A stretch of DNA of 64,000 bases. Source: Paludibacteraceae bacterium (GTDB taxonomy: Bacteria; Bacteroidota; Bacteroidia; Bacteroidales; Paludibacteraceae). Below the pieces are notes generated by a model that ran no database searches, was not told where the DNA came from, and was given only the letters and a program-made list of their open reading frames with translations. The stretch covers positions 62,001 through 126,000 of the forward strand of contig JAFWOU010000029.1 of NCBI GenBank assembly GCA_017509715.1, written 5' to 3'. Below are positions 1 to 7,455 of this stretch, piece after piece; the first letter of the stretch is position 1, and every line of letters starts with the position of its first letter. A program made the position numbers and the translations under genes.

Positions 1-925
1 GGGCGGCGATCAGGTAGGGCATGAAGTGGTCGGTATGCTTGGCATACTGCTTCACGTGCAGCTTGGTCTTCTCCATCTTGTCGATCTGCTGATACACCTC
101 CTCCAGGCTCGCGTTGTCCGTGGCGCGGAAATATGTTCCGCCGGTGGTCTGTGCAATCTCCTTGAGCGTCGTCTCGTCAAACTCCGGATCCATGGTCACG
201 TACTGGATACCCGTCGGGGTCTGTATCGGGATGCGTACCTGCTCGTGCGATCCTACGCCGATGGTATATACACGGATGCCGAACGACTTGGCGATGTCAG
301 CAGCCGTCTTGGGCGCAATATCACCTCTATTGTTCGATCCGTCCGTAAGCAATATGATGACCTTCGACTTGGTAGGCGACTCTTTGATGCGATTGACGGC
401 ATTCGCCAGACCCAGACCGATAGCCGTACCGTCTTCTATCATGCCATACTGTACGCCGCCAAAGAGGTTCAGCAGCGCCGTATGGTCCGTGGTCAACGGG
501 CATTGCGTAAAACTCTCGCCGGCAAATACCACCAGTCCGATCTGGTCGTTCGGACGATTCTTGATAAACTCTCCCGCCACTTTCTTCGCGGCCTCCAGTC
601 GGTTGGGCTTCAGGTCCTCGGCCAACATCGTACCCGAGATATCGACGGCCATCATGATGTCGATACCCTCGATATCTTCGTTATTATATCGGTTGGTCAA
701 CTGCGGACGGGCCAAAGCCAAAGTCAACAGGATCACTACGGCTACGCGCAACGCAAACGGTACGTGTAGCAGGTAGAGCCTCAACGACTTGGGTTGACGC
801 TTGATACTACCCGCGTCGGCTATCTGCAGACTCGCGTCCGCCTTGTGCAGCTCATACCAGTACCAGCCGGCTATAGGCAGCAACAGCAGGAGCAAAAACA
901 AATATCCCGGATTTGCAAAACTCAT
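1..925 (-). CDS. batA: BatA-type von Willebrand factor A membrane protein (3' part outside window)
   Basis: The 5' part (about 308 codons) is present; the gene runs off the left edge. The start ATG (923-925) overlaps the stop of the upstream gene by four bases. The protein begins with a hydrophobic segment (residues about 5-22) and a second one (about 50-66), followed by a VWA domain whose metal-site motif reads DISGTM, with a later LTDGSNN segment. This matches BatA, a membrane-anchored VWA protein of the Bacteroides Bat operon, linked in the literature to aerotolerance and stress resistance. The order moxR, DUF58, membrane protein, batA supports the call. The biochemical activity of Bat proteins is not settled. 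Confidence 0.93.
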   Translation of the reverse strand, partial: MSFANPGYLFLLLLLLPIAGWYWYELHKADASLQIADAGSIKRQPKSLRLYLLHVPFALRVAVVILLTLALARPQLTNRYNNEDIEGIDIMMAVDISGTMLAEDLKPNRLEAAKKVAGEFIKNRPNDQIGLVVFAGESFTQCPLTTDHTALLNLFGGVQYGMIEDGTAIGLGLANAVNRIKESPTKSKVIILLTDGSNNRGDIAPKTAADIAKSFGIRVYTIGVGSHEQVRIPIQTPTGIQYVTMDPEFDETTLKEIAQTTGGTYFRATDNASLEEVYQQIDKMEKTKLHVKQYAKHTDHFMPYLIAA

Positions 926-1854
926 TTCTTACCCTCCGTATTTTCCGATTCATTTTCCGTTTCCTTGGGCGTCGTCTCCTTGACGAAGCGATAAGCCGTC
1001 TGTAGCGACCGCTCGTTCTCGTCCGGCGTCGTGGTCCACTTGGCAAATTTCACCAGGTCGGCCAACTTGAGCGTCGATTTCAGTTCGTCGTACAGCTCAT
1101 GGGAATTGTCCATTTTCCATTTGCCGTTTTCCATCAGCAGCGCTCGCAACTCCCGGAGCGTCTCGTCGCTGGTCTTCTCGGTGGACATCACGCCAAAGCG
1201 GCGTCCGATATACTCACGAATGACATCGGTCAGTTCGGTCTGGTAGAGCTTGATCTCGCCCTGTTGCCAGATCTTCTCGGCCTCAATCTGCTGCAGTTTC
1301 TCCAGCGCCACTTCCTCAGCGGGACGCAGCGGTATTTGCGGCGCCTCATCTTCGCCCTCTTTCTTGCGCATGTATTTCCATACGATATACGCAATACCGC
1401 CTATAACGGTCAGCACAAGTAACCCGAGCAAAATCCAGCGAATAATACCCCACCACCATATTGGCACGTCTTCGCGGTCCTTGATATCCGCGATCGCCAT
1501 CGTGGTGTCCATCTCAAAGGGTTGCACCACGTTCAGGCTCATCGCCTCTGATCGGAAGGTGTCCTTGCCGCTCACGACGGCTACGGGCGGGATGGCATAC
1601 AGCGAGTCCTTAAAACTGGTGAGCGTCAGGGTCTGACTCAGTTGGCGCTGACCATCCGGCGTCTGCGTAGTATCCACCTTGCCGGCCCGGACCACCTCGA
1701 TACCCTCGATCAGTTCTTGCCCGATCTTGGGCATCTCCACTTGCTCCGTCGGATCGCATACTACCTGTATGTGCATGTCGGTCTGGTCGCCCAACATGAT
1801 CATCGTCGAGTCGATCGACGCACTCACCACTATGCTTAATAAAAGACTTAGCAT
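922..1854 (-). CDS. Bat operon membrane protein of unknown function
   Basis: 310 residues: an N-terminal hydrophobic signal, an extracytoplasmic part of about 130 residues resembling a beta-sandwich, one membrane helix at about 135-160 (rich in W, I, L, V), and a charged cytoplasmic tail. The tail has a segment beginning KSTLKLADLVKFAKW, near a motif often found in the hypothetical protein between DUF58 and batA in Bacteroidales. The stop overlaps the batA start by four bases (ATGA), so translation is probably coupled. I recognise the position and architecture but know no established function; a role presenting the MoxR/VWA machinery at the membrane is inference. Confidence 0.85.
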   Translation of the reverse strand: MLSLLLSIVVSASIDSTMIMLGDQTDMHIQVVCDPTEQVEMPKIGQELIEGIEVVRAGKVDTTQTPDGQRQLSQTLTLTSFKDSLYAIPPVAVVSGKDTFRSEAMSLNVVQPFEMDTTMAIADIKDREDVPIWWWGIIRWILLGLLVLTVIGGIAYIVWKYMRKKEGEDEAPQIPLRPAEEVALEKLQQIEAEKIWQQGEIKLYQTELTDVIREYIGRRFGVMSTEKTSDETLRELRALLMENGKWKMDNSHELYDELKSTLKLADLVKFAKWTTTPDENERSLQTAYRFVKETTPKETENESENTEGKK

Positions 1855-1863
1855 CTACTAATA

Positions 1864-1919
1864 AACTTATAAACCAATAAACTAATCAACTAATCAACTA
1901 ATCAACCAATCAACTATTG
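1864..1919. repeat. 8-base tandem array between DUF58 and the next bat gene
   Basis: Seven consecutive 8-base words: AACTTATA, AACCAATA, AACTAATC three times, AACCAATC, AACTATTG. The array makes up essentially the whole 55-base spacer and runs into the last codons and stop of the DUF58 gene (stop at 1910-1912). It is one of a set of short arrays with a 7-11 base period in this window. Confidence 0.85.
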
Positions 1920-2794
1920 AACAATCTCATCAACCCCTTGACGTAGTCCTCATCCGTTCGGATGCTCACTTGGCGCACGCCTGTGCGGGTCATGAGCGCC
2001 TCCAGCCGGTCCTGACGGTCCTGCCAGTCCTGTGCATACTGCTTGCGTACACGCTCACTCGCGGTATCAATCCACAGGCGCTCGCCGGTCTCGGCATCTT
2101 TCACCTTCAGCAGGCCTACGTTGGGCATCTCGGCATCGCGTTGGTCGTATATCTGGATGACGTTCATGTCGTGCTTACGACTCGTGAGCGTCAGCGGCAG
2201 ACTACCGATACGTTCCGGCACTTGGGCAAACTGGTCGTCCTGCAGGTCGCTGATGAGAAAAGCCGTCGTCCGTCTTTTCTGTGCGTTGCGGAAATACTGC
2301 AAGGCCGCGTTGATATCCGTACCCGTATGCGTCGGTTCGAAACTGAGCAACTCGTGGATGATATGCAGCACATGGCGCTTACCCTTCTTGGGCGGGATGT
2401 ATTTCTCTACGTGGTCGGAGAAGAAGAGCACGCCCACCTTGTCGTTGTTCTCTATCGTGGAGAACGCTAGGGTAGCTGCCACTTCGGCCATCATGTCGCG
2501 CTTGGTCTGCACCTGTGTACCGAAATTGCGGCTTCCGCTCACGTCGATGAGTAGCATCACGGTCAACTCGCGTTCCTCCTCAAAGACCTTGACGTACGGC
2601 TTGTTCAACCTGGCCGTCACGTTCCAATCTATCGTACGCACGTCGTCGCCCGGCTGGTATTCCCTTACCTCCGCAAAGGCCATACCACGACCCTTGAACT
2701 GGCTGTGGTATTCACCTGCGAAGATATTGCGACTCAGTCCGCGAGTCTTGATCTCTATCTTCCGTACCCGTTTTAGTAACTCTTCTGAAGTCAT
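1910..2794 (-). CDS. DUF58 domain protein of the Bat operon
   Basis: 294 residues. It begins with helices followed by a segment with YQPGDDVRTIDWNVTAR near residue 47, the hallmark of DUF58 proteins, and then a VWA-like fold with LLIDVSGSR at about 86. DUF58 proteins regularly stand next to MoxR ATPases. Length is normal for the short Bacteroides type. It lies directly downstream of moxR on the same strand. Its last codons are inside a short tandem array. Molecular function is unproven for the family; a VWA-like metal-site protein acting with MoxR is the usual view. Confidence 0.93.
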   Translation of the reverse strand: MTSEELLKRVRKIEIKTRGLSRNIFAGEYHSQFKGRGMAFAEVREYQPGDDVRTIDWNVTARLNKPYVKVFEEERELTVMLLIDVSGSRNFGTQVQTKRDMMAEVAATLAFSTIENNDKVGVLFFSDHVEKYIPPKKGKRHVLHIIHELLSFEPTHTGTDINAALQYFRNAQKRRTTAFLISDLQDDQFAQVPERIGSLPLTLTSRKHDMNVIQIYDQRDAEMPNVGLLKVKDAETGERLWIDTASERVRKQYAQDWQDRQDRLEALMTRTGVRQVSIRTDEDYVKGLMRLFNS

Positions 2795-2801
2795 AATATT
2801 T

Positions 2802-2846
2802 CTAGTTTTCCTAGGCCTCCTAGGATTCCTAGGCCGCCTAGTTTAG
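2802..2846. repeat. 9-base tandem array between moxR and DUF58
   Basis: Five 9-base words: CTAGTTTTC, CTAGGCCTC, CTAGGATTC, CTAGGCCGC, CTAGTTTAG. CTAG starts each unit. CTAG is usually rare in bacterial genomes, which makes the clustering stand out. The array fills the intergenic space and touches the moxR stop (2843-2845). Confidence 0.85.
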
Positions 2847-3838
2847 GGAACTTGAACAGCGTTTAGTATCTCCGTGATTACATCCTCAGTCGTCACGTTG
2901 TTGGCCTCGGCCTCGTAGGTCAGACCGATACGATGACGCAGCACGTCGTAGCATACCGCACGTACATCCTCCGGGATCACGTAGCCTCTTCTATGAATGA
3001 ACGCGTATGCACGGGCGGCCAGCGCCAGGTTGATGCTTGCACGCGGACTACCGCCGAACTGAATCATCGGCTTCAGGTTCTCCAGGCCGTACTGCTCGGG
3101 CTGACGCGTCGCAAAGACGATATCCACGATGTATTTCTCGATCTTCTCATCGATATATACCTCTTGTACGATCTTACGCGCTTTCTTGATATCTTCGGTG
3201 GATAGGATAGGGAGCACCTGTTTCTGCTCCGATTGAATCTGCTGACGAATGATCTGCTGCTCTTCGTCCTTGTTGGGATAACCGATCACCACTTTCAGCA
3301 TGAAGCGATCGGTCTGTGCTTCGGGTAGCGGATACGTACCCTCTTGCTCGATGGGGTTTTGCGTAGCCAGTACCAGGAACGGATCGTCCAGCGCAAAGGT
3401 CTTGTCGCCTATCGTGATCTGACGCTCCTGCATGGCCTCCAGCAGGGCGGATTGCACCTTGGCCGGAGCACGGTTGATCTCGTCGGCCAGTACGAAATTG
3501 GCAAATATCGGACCCCGCTTGATCTTGAATGTCTCGTCCTTCTGGCTGTAGATCTGCGTACCGATCACATCGGCCGGCAACAAGTCCGGCGTGAACTGAA
3601 TACGACTGAAATTAGCCTTGATCAGGTCGCTCAGCGTCTTTACTGCCAGGGTCTTAGCCAGGCCCGGAACACCCTCCAGCAGGATGTGTCCGTCGCTCAG
3701 CAGACCGATCAGCAAGCTCTCTACCAAGTGCTTCTGACCCACGATCACTTGATTCATACCCATCGTCAGGGCATCTACAAACGAACTCTCGCGCTCGATG
3801 CGCTCTTGCAGTTCGCGAATGTCAACAGTTGTTTGCAT
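2843..3838 (-). CDS. MoxR family AAA+ ATPase
   Basis: 331 residues, typical for MoxR. Walker A appears as LLEGVPGLAKT (about 55-65), Walker B as FVLADEINRAP (about 110-120), then the sensor motif ATQNPIEQEGTYPLPEAQ and a C-terminal lid with GGSPRASINLALAARA. MoxR ATPases act as chaperone-like factors for VWA-domain partners. Here it is first in a bat-type operon, so the partners are likely the DUF58 and BatA proteins. No clear TAnnTTTG promoter was found in the roughly 150 bases upstream of the start. Confidence 0.96.
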   Translation of the reverse strand: MQTTVDIRELQERIERESSFVDALTMGMNQVIVGQKHLVESLLIGLLSDGHILLEGVPGLAKTLAVKTLSDLIKANFSRIQFTPDLLPADVIGTQIYSQKDETFKIKRGPIFANFVLADEINRAPAKVQSALLEAMQERQITIGDKTFALDDPFLVLATQNPIEQEGTYPLPEAQTDRFMLKVVIGYPNKDEEQQIIRQQIQSEQKQVLPILSTEDIKKARKIVQEVYIDEKIEKYIVDIVFATRQPEQYGLENLKPMIQFGGSPRASINLALAARAYAFIHRRGYVIPEDVRAVCYDVLRHRIGLTYEAEANNVTTEDVITEILNAVQVP

Positions 3839-3983
3839 AAATTTTATAGCGTGTTAAATTTTTTATTTCTGTTAGAAATATATGCAATATCCGTGCCAGA
3901 GTGCTTGCGGGAGTGAAAATTTTTATATCATAGGTCGGCTTTTTCGAAAAGTAGGTCGATTGTTAAGAATGGTGCCGATTTAT

Positions 3984-4014
3984 TTGTGGATTCGAAAGAA
4001 TTGTACTACCTTTG
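3984..4014 (+). promoter_or_regulatory. Bacteroidota-type promoter for the small lipoprotein gene
   Basis: TTG at 3984 and TACCTTTG at 4007-4014. The 23-base distance between them is the same as in all other promoters listed here. Confidence 0.65.
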
Positions 4015-4057
4015 CTGCGGATTTAGATCCAAACAATATTATTTAATAAAAAGTATT

Positions 4058-4396
4058 ATGAAAAAAGTATTATTTGCCTTTGCTTGCCTTGCTCTGTTGG
4101 TCTTGACAAGCTGTGAGAAGAAAATGACCAGCGTGGACATCGATTCGATTGATGTAACCAAGTTGGACAGCGTAGAGGTGGCTTGCTGGGAGTATTCCAT
4201 TTCCTGGGTGCAGAACAATGAGACACAGTCGTTCATCGGTCGTGTTTGGGGCACCGAACGGGACGCAGTAGAGGAACTGAAGGCGCAGTTGACGATTTAC
4301 AAGCGTTCCGGCGAGATCTCCGAAACCAAGTATGGTAAGAACGGAGCCAAAGACGAAGAGGCTTGCGATCCCACCGATGGTAAACAAAAGAAATAA
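4058..4396 (+). CDS. Small lipoprotein, hypothetical
   Basis: 112 residues. The start ATG at 4058 lies 44 bases after a TACCTTTG promoter box; an upstream in-frame extension would begin at or before the promoter and is rejected. The N-terminus MKKVLFAF...VLTSCEKK is a lipoprotein signal with Cys at about 19. The mature part is short, charged and has no domain I recognise. The lysine-rich end and the following terminator make this a single-gene transcription unit. It is not obviously related to the lipoproteins downstream. Confidence 0.75.
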   Translation: MKKVLFAFACLALLVLTSCEKKMTSVDIDSIDVTKLDSVEVACWEYSISWVQNNETQSFIGRVWGTERDAVEELKAQLTIYKRSGEISETKYGKNGAKDEEACDPTDGKQKK

Positions 4397-4410
4397 CATT
4401 CCATCCTGCA

Positions 4411-4439
4411 AAACGGCCGCTTTTTGCGGTCGTTTTTTA
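4411..4439 (+). terminator. Rho-independent terminator
   Basis: Stem ACGGCCGC / GCGGTCGT (4413-4420 with 4426-4433), loop of five T, then a run of T. It ends the lipoprotein transcript. Confidence 0.85.
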
Positions 4440-4469
4440 TTTTCCCAAGTATTTTCCCAACCCCTTTTC

Positions 4470-4500
4470 TTGCATATCTCGTCAAAAAGCAGTACCTTTG
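4470..4500 (+). promoter_or_regulatory. Promoter of the radical SAM-associated lipoprotein gene
   Basis: TTGCATATCTC at 4470 and TACCTTTG at 4493-4500. The stretch is nearly identical to the promoter at 7174-7204, including the spacer and CCCAA words upstream, which points to shared control of both ends of the cluster. Confidence 0.75.
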
Positions 4501-4527
4501 CACCGTAATTTTAAAAATCGTACAGCT

Positions 4528-4974
4528 ATGAAAGCAAAATTTCTAACCCGCTTCAATGCCCTGATCGGCCTGATTTTAGCCCTGTTTGGTTTCGGATGTG
4601 CCAGTTGTGTGAAGTACGGCGCGCCTCCCTTGGTGAAATACGGCAGTCCGTACAGCACCCTGGAAGCTACCGGCAAGGTGACGGATGAAAATGCTAAACC
4701 TATAGAAAACATCCGCGTACGTATAAAAACGAAGAGCGGATCGGAATTGCAAGAGATCTATACCGACGCGGACGGCGAGTATGCTACCGGTATGCTGGGT
4801 AGCTCCCCTTATCTTGATTCGATCTATATCATCGCCTCGGACACGGCAGATATATATGCCCCGGACTCCGTGCGCGTCAAGCTCACCTACGACAAAAGCG
4901 GCGTAGCAAAAGATGACTACTGGAACCAAGGTGCCGCCTCCATCTATCAAGATTTCCAACTCAAAAAGAAATAA
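4528..4974 (+). CDS. Radical SAM-associated putative lipoprotein (TIGR04134-like)
   Basis: 148 residues. The N-terminus is a hydrophobic signal ending near GFGCASC, so lipid attachment is likely. The mature part has KYGSPYSTLEATGKVTD, a carboxypeptidase-regulatory-like beta fold with TDADGEYATG, and ends DFQLKKK. This pattern is that of the Bacteroidales lipoproteins encoded beside a radical SAM/SPASM protein. The radical SAM gene here is about 2.4 kb downstream, which is farther than usual. It probably is a substrate or partner of that enzyme; whether it is modified is not known. The start ATG at 4528 follows the promoter box by 27 bases. Confidence 0.75.
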   Translation: MKAKFLTRFNALIGLILALFGFGCASCVKYGAPPLVKYGSPYSTLEATGKVTDENAKPIENIRVRIKTKSGSELQEIYTDADGEYATGMLGSSPYLDSIYIIASDTADIYAPDSVRVKLTYDKSGVAKDDYWNQGAASIYQDFQLKKK

Positions 4975-4992
4975 GCCTATAGCGCACTATAA

Positions 4993-6213
4993 TTGCATGA
5001 ATTGTCTAAAATAGTATTCTTGATTTTTGCCGTAGGGTGGGTGGCTTGTTCCTCCCCTACGGCAGAGTCGTTGTATCTCCGCGGACGCGAATTGCGCGAG
5101 CAGGACCAACCCGTCGAGGCGATGCAGGCTTTCATTGCCGCCACGCGCGTCCGTTCCCAAGAATATACCTTCCGGGCTCGCTCGTATAGCAACATGGCTA
5201 CGATGTGCCGCATAGCCGAGCGACACGATCTGGCTTATGCCCTCTACGAGCAGTCCCTCCGGCAATTCGCCCTCGCTCACGACACCCTTGCACAAGCCTA
5301 TGCCCTCAACAATATGGCGTGGGAGCAGGCCGTTCAGGCCCGCAAAACCGAAGCCTCCCTGCTCATCGACTCGGCTCTCTCCATTTGCCCCGATACCGCC
5401 GTGCAGCACAAAGTGCTCGAATCCCGTGCTGCGGCATGCCTCTATGCAGCAGAATATGATTCGGTGATCTACTATATCCGTCAGTCTCCGACCTGTTCCG
5501 TCTATTTCGACATCCTCTTGGCGCAAACTTACGCCTTCTTGGAGCAGAACGACTCAGCTGTTCACTATGCGCGTCTGGTTTGTGCCCAAACTACCAATCC
5601 CCGCTATCTGGACGATGCGCTCTACGTACTCGCACATTGCAACGCCGAGGCTGAGGCCGACGATATCCGAGCCCTCGCGGAAACGCGTACCGACGTCCAG
5701 CGCTCGCTCGAACGCAACAGCCCCGAATGGATGCAGGCTGTCCAACTGGCCGAGGCATCCCTGCTTCCTGAGAACGCGCCTATGCGTCCGGAAATCCTAT
5801 CCGTCCTGATTGCTGCTCCCATACTGCTTGCGGTTGCCCTGACACTCCTGTTCTTCTGGCTCCGCTATCGCCGCCTCAACACGCTCGAAAATCAATGTCG
5901 CCTCCTGCGGCAATGTCCCGACTTGCGCGAAGAACTGCAATGGAACGACTATCCGCAATTCAGCGCCATCTGCAACGAGCGCCTCGGTGGCATCGTGCTG
6001 AAACTCGAACGTCGCGAACTCTCCGAACGCGAGATACGTATCTGCGTCCTCGTGCTCATAGGCCTCTCCTATGCCCATATGGCCGAGGTGCTTTATCGCG
6101 CCGAGAGCGGTATCGGAAAAGATAAGTATCTCATTGCCAAGCGACTTGGCGTCAGTGTCAAGGACCTGCAATCCACATTGCTCTATATAGCCCACGAACC
6201 TCTCCATGCGTAA
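4993..6213 (+). CDS. TPR protein with membrane helix and C-terminal helix-turn-helix region
   Basis: About 400 residues. There is no in-frame ATG near the start; TTG at 4993 or, giving a better signal peptide, TTG at 5002 would serve. The N-terminus is hydrophobic with a possible lipobox WVAC. Residues about 20-250 are TPR-like helical repeats, a membrane helix lies at about 270-292, and the C-terminal 110 residues contain LSEREIRICVLVLIGLSY and KRLGVSVKDL, resembling a LuxR-like DNA-binding helix-turn-helix. Such TPR-TM-HTH proteins are a common Bacteroidota regulator type. It probably senses something outside the cytoplasm and regulates this cluster (inference). Confidence 0.78.
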   Translation: MHELSKIVFLIFAVGWVACSSPTAESLYLRGRELREQDQPVEAMQAFIAATRVRSQEYTFRARSYSNMATMCRIAERHDLAYALYEQSLRQFALAHDTLAQAYALNNMAWEQAVQARKTEASLLIDSALSICPDTAVQHKVLESRAAACLYAAEYDSVIYYIRQSPTCSVYFDILLAQTYAFLEQNDSAVHYARLVCAQTTNPRYLDDALYVLAHCNAEAEADDIRALAETRTDVQRSLERNSPEWMQAVQLAEASLLPENAPMRPEILSVLIAAPILLAVALTLLFFWLRYRRLNTLENQCRLLRQCPDLREELQWNDYPQFSAICNERLGGIVLKLERRELSEREIRICVLVLIGLSYAHMAEVLYRAESGIGKDKYLIAKRLGVSVKDLQSTLLYIAHEPLHA

Positions 6214-6721
6214 GTTACTCCTCTCCATATTGTTCCTCAGCCTCATCGTTCCCGCTTGGGCCAACGACACCATCCCCATTCCCCTCACGATGTCGGTTTT
6301 TCCCTACCTACCCATGGATAAACCTACCGGCAGCACACCCGATCCCACCGACCCGAATCAGTTCCGGGCATCCCTCGCCGGCAACACCCTGCTTATCCGG
6401 ACCCAGCAAGATGCCGTCTCGTACGTCGTAGTCCAAGAGACAGCCAGCGAACAGGCCGGACAGGACTATTTCTACGACCTCAGTTACGGCACCGTCACCT
6501 GTCCCATTACCCGTACCGGCGACTATACCATTCGCATCGGTTGCTGGAAAACCGACTTTGTCGGACACTTCCAAGTCACCCGCATCACCCTGGTCGATCT
6601 TAACGGTCATCTGTGGGGCACGTCGCTCGAATCGCTCAACCTTTTACCTGCCGGATATTATGTCCTGCAGGTCGAAACCAATATAGGTACCACGATGACT
6701 AAATTCTTCAAACGACTATGA
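6206..6721 (+). CDS. Secreted protein with C-terminal sorting-like segment
   Basis: 171 residues with a signal peptide (MRKLLLSILFLSLIVPAWA). The mature region is beta-rich. The last 45 residues, with LVDLNGHLWG and LLPAGYYVLQV and a basic end, resemble DUF3244 or type IX secretion C-terminal domains, but I cannot decide between them. It overlaps the regulator gene by eight bases and the next lipoprotein gene by four, so it belongs to the cluster. Function unknown. Confidence 0.7.
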   Translation: MRKLLLSILFLSLIVPAWANDTIPIPLTMSVFPYLPMDKPTGSTPDPTDPNQFRASLAGNTLLIRTQQDAVSYVVVQETASEQAGQDYFYDLSYGTVTCPITRTGDYTIRIGCWKTDFVGHFQVTRITLVDLNGHLWGTSLESLNLLPAGYYVLQVETNIGTTMTKFFKRL

Positions 6722-7170
6722 AACACTCCCTTCCTATACTACTCATCGCCCTTTGCCTCATCGGCTGTTCAATGAAGGACGGTCCTTCTATTGCCGACCC
6801 GAACGATCCCGCCGGTAAAGGTGCTCCGCGCATGATCATCTCCGGTCGGGTGACCGATACCGCCAACGTCGCTCTGCCCGGCATCTATATATCCGTTCCC
6901 GGCGAGCGTGAACCCAACGAACGCGAGATCCTTTCCTACAATTATGCCATTACCGACTCGGCCGGTCAGTACACCATCATCCGTTACCGCGGACGCGAAT
7001 TGCCCGTCGAAGTCACGGTGGTCGCCACCGACTCCACGGGTCTCTACCAAGAGCAACAACGCTTTGTGCCCGTCGCCTACGACACCGTCCGAACCGTTGC
7101 CGGTTATACCCGCTACAATGCCTATGTAAAAGCGGATTTTGTACTTTCCCAAGAAAAATCCCAACCCTAA
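6718..7170 (+). CDS. Lipoprotein with carboxypeptidase regulatory-like domain
   Basis: 150 residues. Signal peptide with lipobox LIGCS (Cys about 17). The mature part contains ISGRVTDTANVALPG and ITDSAGQYTI, a carboxypeptidase-regulatory-like beta sandwich, and ends near KADFVL. Layout and these motifs parallel the lipoprotein at 4528, so the two look like divergent paralogues bracketing the regulator. ATGA overlap with the gene before. Likely surface-exposed or periplasmic, anchored by lipid; function unknown. Confidence 0.72.
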   Translation: MKHSLPILLIALCLIGCSMKDGPSIADPNDPAGKGAPRMIISGRVTDTANVALPGIYISVPGEREPNEREILSYNYAITDSAGQYTIIRYRGRELPVEVTVVATDSTGLYQEQQRFVPVAYDTVRTVAGYTRYNAYVKADFVLSQEKSQP

Positions 7171-7173
7171 AAT

Positions 7174-7204
7174 TTGCATATCTCGCCAAAAAGTCGTACC
7201 TTTG
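7174..7204 (+). promoter_or_regulatory. Second promoter of the radical SAM cluster
   Basis: TTGCATATCTC at 7174 and TACCTTTG at 7197-7204, nearly identical to the promoter at 4470-4500. It lies just after the lipoprotein stop and drives the small lipoprotein and the radical SAM gene. Confidence 0.75.
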
Positions 7205-7230
7205 CACCGAATTTTAAATCCGTTCACACT

Positions 7231-7455
7231 ATGCGTACTCTGATCGACAAAATCCTCCGCACGGGCATCAGACTGTGTATGCTCACCGGCGTCGCGTTCA
7301 CCTTCGCGGCATGTTATGCCCCCGCTCCTTATGACGAGGAGTGGTATCGTGAGTATAACCCCGATTCGCAAAAGTCGAAACAGAAAATAGAACAACAGAT
7401 CTATGAAGCTTCGTCTGAAAATAGCGTTGTGGCTGGAGAGTCTGAGGCGCAATAA
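7231..7455 (+). CDS. Small putative lipoprotein preceding the radical SAM gene
   Basis: 74 residues. ATG at 7231 is 27 bases after the promoter box, the same distance as for the paralogous promoter at 4528. A hydrophobic stretch ends at FAACYAP, a plausible lipobox (Cys about 27). The remainder is short, acidic and Gln/Lys-rich. The 3' end overlaps the radical SAM gene by 53 bases in another frame, indicating tight coupling. It could be a small precursor processed by the radical SAM enzyme; that is inference. Confidence 0.65.
   Translation: MRTLIDKILRTGIRLCMLTGVAFTFAACYAPAPYDEEWYREYNPDSQKSKQKIEQQIYEASSENSVVAGESEAQ

Noticed and set aside
26..776. Two long plus-strand frames at the left edge
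   Set aside because: They are mirror frames of batA, which shows a VWA domain and signal sequences on the minus strand.
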